DNA of 64,000 bases from Rhizobium sp. Root1334 (GTDB lineage Bacteria > Pseudomonadota > Alphaproteobacteria > Rhizobiales > Rhizobiaceae), in NCBI RefSeq assembly GCF_001426665.1, contig NZ_LMEY01000008.1:1-64000 (forward strand). The letters are read 5' to 3'. A program made the translations under genes and the position numbers. The notes beneath the pieces were generated by a model, which ran no database searches, had not been told where the DNA came from, and worked only from the letters and a program-made list of their open reading frames with translations. Below are positions 61,162-64,000 of the stretch, in pieces. Each line of letters opens with the position of its first letter. Positions within the stretch are counted from its first letter, which is position 1.

Positions 61162-64000
61162 GTGGCCATCGCCCATTTCTCAGCCAGCATCGTCAGCCGC
61201 GGCGGGGGCCGCAGCGTCGTACTGTCTGCGGCCTATCGGCACTGCGCGAAAATGGAATACGAGCGCGAGGCCCGTACCATCGACTACACTCGGAAAGAGG
61301 GGCTTGTACATGAGGAATTCCTGCTCCCGGCCGATGCCCCGAGATGGGTCCGCGCGATGATCGCCGACCGCTCTGTCGCCGGAGCCTCGGAAGCCTTCTG
61401 GAACAAGGTCGAGGCCTTCGAGAAGCGTTCCGATGCGCAGCTCGCTCGCGACCTGACCATAGCGCTTCCACTGGAGCTGTCGTGCGAGCAGAACATCGCG
61501 TTGGTGCGGGACTTCGTCGACAAGCATATCGTCGTAAAAGGTATGGTCGCCGACTGGGTCTTTCATGACAATCCCGGCAATCCGCATATCCATCTGATGA
61601 CCACATTGCGGCCGCTGACCGAGGACGGGTTCGGATCGAAGAAGGTGGCGGTCACGGCCAAGGACGGCCAGCCGGTCCGCACGAAATCCGGGAAAATCCT
61701 CTATCAGCTCTGGGCCGGGTCGACGGATGACTTCAACGCCCTGCGCGATGGATGGTTCGAGCGGCTGAACCATCACCTGGCGCTTGGCGGCATCGATCTC
61801 AAGATCGATGGTCGTTCCTATGAAAAGCAAGGCATCGAGCTCGAGCCGACCATCCATCTCGGCGTCGGCGCCAAGGCGATCGAGCGCAAGGCGCAGGAGC
61901 AGGGCGTCCGGCCGGAGCTCGAACGGATCGAACTGAACGAAGAACGCCGCAGCGAGAATGCGCGCCGTATTCTTCGCAATCCCGGCATCGTGGTTGATCT
62001 TATCACCCGCGAGAAAAGCGTTTTCGATGAACGCGATGTCGCCAAGGTTTTGCATCGCTATGTCGATGATCCGGCTTTCTTCCAGCAACTTATGTCACGC
62101 ATCATGCTGAACCCGGAAGTCCTGCGTTTGCAGCGTGACACGATCGAGTTCGCGACCGGAGAAAAGGTGCCCGCCCGTTATTCGACTCGGACAATGATCC
62201 GGCTGGAAGCGACGATGGTGCGGCAGGCATTATGGCTGGCGAACCGGGACGGTCATGCAGTCTCTGAAGCTGCTCTGGACACAACGTTCCGGCGGCATGA
62301 GCGGTTGTCGCAAGAGCAGAAAACCGCGATCGAGCGGATCGCCGGTCCCGCGCGGATCGCCGCCGTGGTCGGCCGTGCCGGTGCTGGCAAGACCACGATG
62401 ATGAAGGCCGCCCGCGAGGCGTGGGAACTGACCGGATATCGTGTGGTCGGCGGCGCGCTTGCCGGCAAAGCGGCGGAGGGGCTGGAAAAGGAAGCCGGGA
62501 TCCAGAGCCGGACGCTCGCGTCGTGGGAACTGCGCTGGACCCGTGGTCGTGACGTTCTGGACAGCAAAACCGTCTTCGTCATGGACGAAGCAGGTATGGT
62601 CGCCTCAAAACAGATGGCCGGCTTCGTCGACACGGTCGTCAGGGCGGGCGCCAAGATCGTTCTGGTCGGCGATCCCGAACAGCTCCAGCCGATCGAGGCG
62701 GGTGCTGCCTTCCGCGCCATCGTCGACCGCATTGGTTATGCCGAACTCGAGACGATCTACCGCCAGCGCGAGGACTGGATGCGCAAGGCGTCGCTCGATC
62801 TGGCCCGGGGCAATGTGGAAAAGGCGCTGACCACTTATGAGGCCAATACGAGGATCACGGGAACGCGCCTCAAGGCCGAGGCGGTGGAGCGGCTAATCGG
62901 AGACTGGAACCGCGATTACGATCAGAAGAAGACAACCTTGATCCTCGCGCATCTGCGTCGTGACGTGCGGACGTTGAACATTATGGCCCGCGGAAAACTC
63001 GTCGAACGCGGCATTGTCGGTGAGGGCCATGTCTTCAAAACGGCTGACGGCATTCGCCACTTCGACGCGGGCGACCAGATCGTCTTCCTGAAGAACGAGA
63101 GTTCGTTCGGCGTCAAGAACGGCATGATTGGTCATGTCGTTGAAGCCGCACCGAACAGGATCGTTGCTGTCGTCGGAGAGGGTGATCAGCGGCGGCAGGT
63201 CATCGTCGAGCAACGCTTCTACAGCAATCTCGATCATGGTTACGCTACCACGATCCATAAATCGCAAGGCGCTACCGTCGATCGCGTGAAGGTGTTGGCA
63301 AGCCTCTCGCTCGACCGGCATCTGACCTATGTGGCGATGACCCGCCACCGCGAGGATTTGCAGCTTTACTACGGCCGCCGGTCATTCGCCTTCAATGGTG
63401 GCCTGGCCAAGGTACTCTCCCGAAAGAATGCCAAGGAGACCACGCTCGATTATGAGCGCGGAAAACTCTACCGCGAGGCACTGCGGTACGCAGAAAACCG
63501 TGGCCTCAACATCGTCCAGGTGGCGCGCACACTTGTCCGCGACCGGCTCGACTGGACGCTGCGCCAAAAGACGAAATTGGTCGATCTCGGGCAGCGCCTT
63601 GCCGTCTTTGCAGAGCGTCTCGGTCTGGACCATCTCCCGAAAACCCAAACGATGAAGGAGGCCGCGCCCATGTTCGCAGGCATCAAGACATTTTCCGGTT
63701 CCGTTGCCGACACGGCAGAGAACAAGCTGGACACCGATCCAGCCCTCAAGAAACAATGGGAAGAAGTCTCGACCCGCTTTTCTTACGTCTTTGCCGATCC
63801 CGAAACCGCCTTCCGCGCGATGAACTTCGATGCGGTTCTGGTGGATAAGGAAACGGCCAAATTGGCGCTTCAGACGCTGACGACCGCCCCGGCGTCGATC
63901 GGACCGCTCAGGGGCAAGACCAGCATTCTTGCCAGCAAGACTGAGCGCGAGGACCGTCGCGTTGCAGACCTCAATGTTCCGGCCCTGAAGCGCGATCTTG
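61162..64000 (+). CDS. traA: Conjugative relaxase-helicase TraA (3' end outside the window)
   Basis: 946 codons are present, starting at a GTG (61162) with GGGAG upstream, reading VAIAHFSASIVSRGGGRSVV. The N-terminal MobA/MobL-type relaxase has the Tyr in SAAYRHCAKMEYE and the metal-binding histidines in FHDNPGNPHIHLMTTLRPL (about residue 133-151). Next is a TraI/RecD-like helicase: Walker A GRAGAGKTT near residue 404, Walker B VFVMDEAGMV, LVGDPEQLQPIEAG and the C-terminal TIHKSQGATVD and YVAMTRHRED. It nicks at oriT, binds the 5' end and unwinds plasmid DNA for transfer. The frame is intact to the window edge. Confidence 0.95.
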   Translation, partial: MAIAHFSASIVSRGGGRSVVLSAAYRHCAKMEYEREARTIDYTRKEGLVHEEFLLPADAPRWVRAMIADRSVAGASEAFWNKVEAFEKRSDAQLARDLTIALPLELSCEQNIALVRDFVDKHIVVKGMVADWVFHDNPGNPHIHLMTTLRPLTEDGFGSKKVAVTAKDGQPVRTKSGKILYQLWAGSTDDFNALRDGWFERLNHHLALGGIDLKIDGRSYEKQGIELEPTIHLGVGAKAIERKAQEQGVRPELERIELNEERRSENARRILRNPGIVVDLITREKSVFDERDVAKVLHRYVDDPAFFQQLMSRIMLNPEVLRLQRDTIEFATGEKVPARYSTRTMIRLEATMVRQALWLANRDGHAVSEAALDTTFRRHERLSQEQKTAIERIAGPARIAAVVGRAGAGKTTMMKAAREAWELTGYRVVGGALAGKAAEGLEKEAGIQSRTLASWELRWTRGRDVLDSKTVFVMDEAGMVASKQMAGFVDTVVRAGAKIVLVGDPEQLQPIEAGAAFRAIVDRIGYAELETIYRQREDWMRKASLDLARGNVEKALTTYEANTRITGTRLKAEAVERLIGDWNRDYDQKKTTLILAHLRRDVRTLNIMARGKLVERGIVGEGHVFKTADGIRHFDAGDQIVFLKNESSFGVKNGMIGHVVEAAPNRIVAVVGEGDQRRQVIVEQRFYSNLDHGYATTIHKSQGATVDRVKVLASLSLDRHLTYVAMTRHREDLQLYYGRRSFAFNGGLAKVLSRKNAKETTLDYERGKLYREALRYAENRGLNIVQVARTLVRDRLDWTLRQKTKLVDLGQRLAVFAERLGLDHLPKTQTMKEAAPMFAGIKTFSGSVADTAENKLDTDPALKKQWEEVSTRFSYVFADPETAFRAMNFDAVLVDKETAKLALQTLTTAPASIGPLRGKTSILASKTEREDRRVADLNVPALKRDL

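Noticed and set aside
1-64000. CRISPR arrays, tRNA or rRNA genes, and a repABC-type replication origin
   Set aside because: No regularly spaced direct repeats, cloverleaf or rRNA-like sequence was noticed, and no RepA/RepB/RepC-like protein is encoded; the ParB-like gene has no ParA partner.

Overview
This window looks like a stretch of a large conjugative plasmid (or plasmid-derived replicon) of a Rhizobiaceae bacterium (Rhizobium, Agrobacterium, Neorhizobium or a relative). The reasons are the traA/oriT/traC-traD-traG block of Ti/Sym-plasmid type at the right end, the plasmid-backbone genes around it (DUF3991-Toprim, DUF1419, a giant methyltransferase-helicase, a ParB-like protein, DUF7007, DUF736), an imuA-imuB-dnaE2 mutagenesis cassette with an alphaproteobacterial LexA operator, and generally high GC with scattered AT-rich intergenic islands. 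All family names are from reading the translations by eye; no database search was possible.

Layout. 1-5632: SOS-controlled imuAB-dnaE2 cassette, with ImuA and ImuB fused into one 697-residue protein. 5646-13496: a minus-strand accessory cluster of redox and detoxification enzymes (cupin, TAT-exported metallo-beta-lactamase-fold hydrolase, GST, a PPOX-reductase-ferredoxin fusion, an AhpD-like protein, a DUF1348/SnoaL-like protein) ending in a decayed LysR gene. 13572-27489: four large STAND-type ATPase regulators (two complete, one lacking the C-terminal helical repeats, one lacking the DNA-binding head), alternating with two alpha/beta hydrolases and a GNAT acetyltransferase. 27660-31770: a gene graveyard. 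Nearly every relic is a degraded copy of a gene found intact elsewhere in the window, and it is broken up by an IS5-family remnant; one PPOX gene and one uncharacterised gene remain intact. 32085-38847: a plus-strand operon-like run (isochorismatase-family hydrolase, XapX, amidohydrolase, DoxX-like, MFS exporter, chloroperoxidase-type alpha/beta hydrolase, RidA). 38844-39290: relic of a fifth STAND regulator.

39854-41649: a two-gene ATPase plus Toprim (RloA/RloB, AbiL-like) module behind a palindromic promoter-like site, a good candidate for an anti-phage or abortive-infection system. 42065-57527: plasmid backbone with a DarB-like methyltransferase-helicase (possible anti-restriction), an orphan LigD-type DNA ligase, a ParB-like protein and an inserted SDR/AraC pair. 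57609-64000: transfer region with WGR protein, exported nuclease, TraG coupling protein, TraD, TraC, oriT and TraA (runs off the end).

Taken together, the right third serves plasmid transfer and survival in a new host (relaxase, coupling protein, possible anti-restriction and phage-defence functions). The left two thirds are accessory cargo: inducible mutagenesis and a repeatedly duplicated, partly decaying set of small-molecule detoxification enzymes with their STAND regulators.
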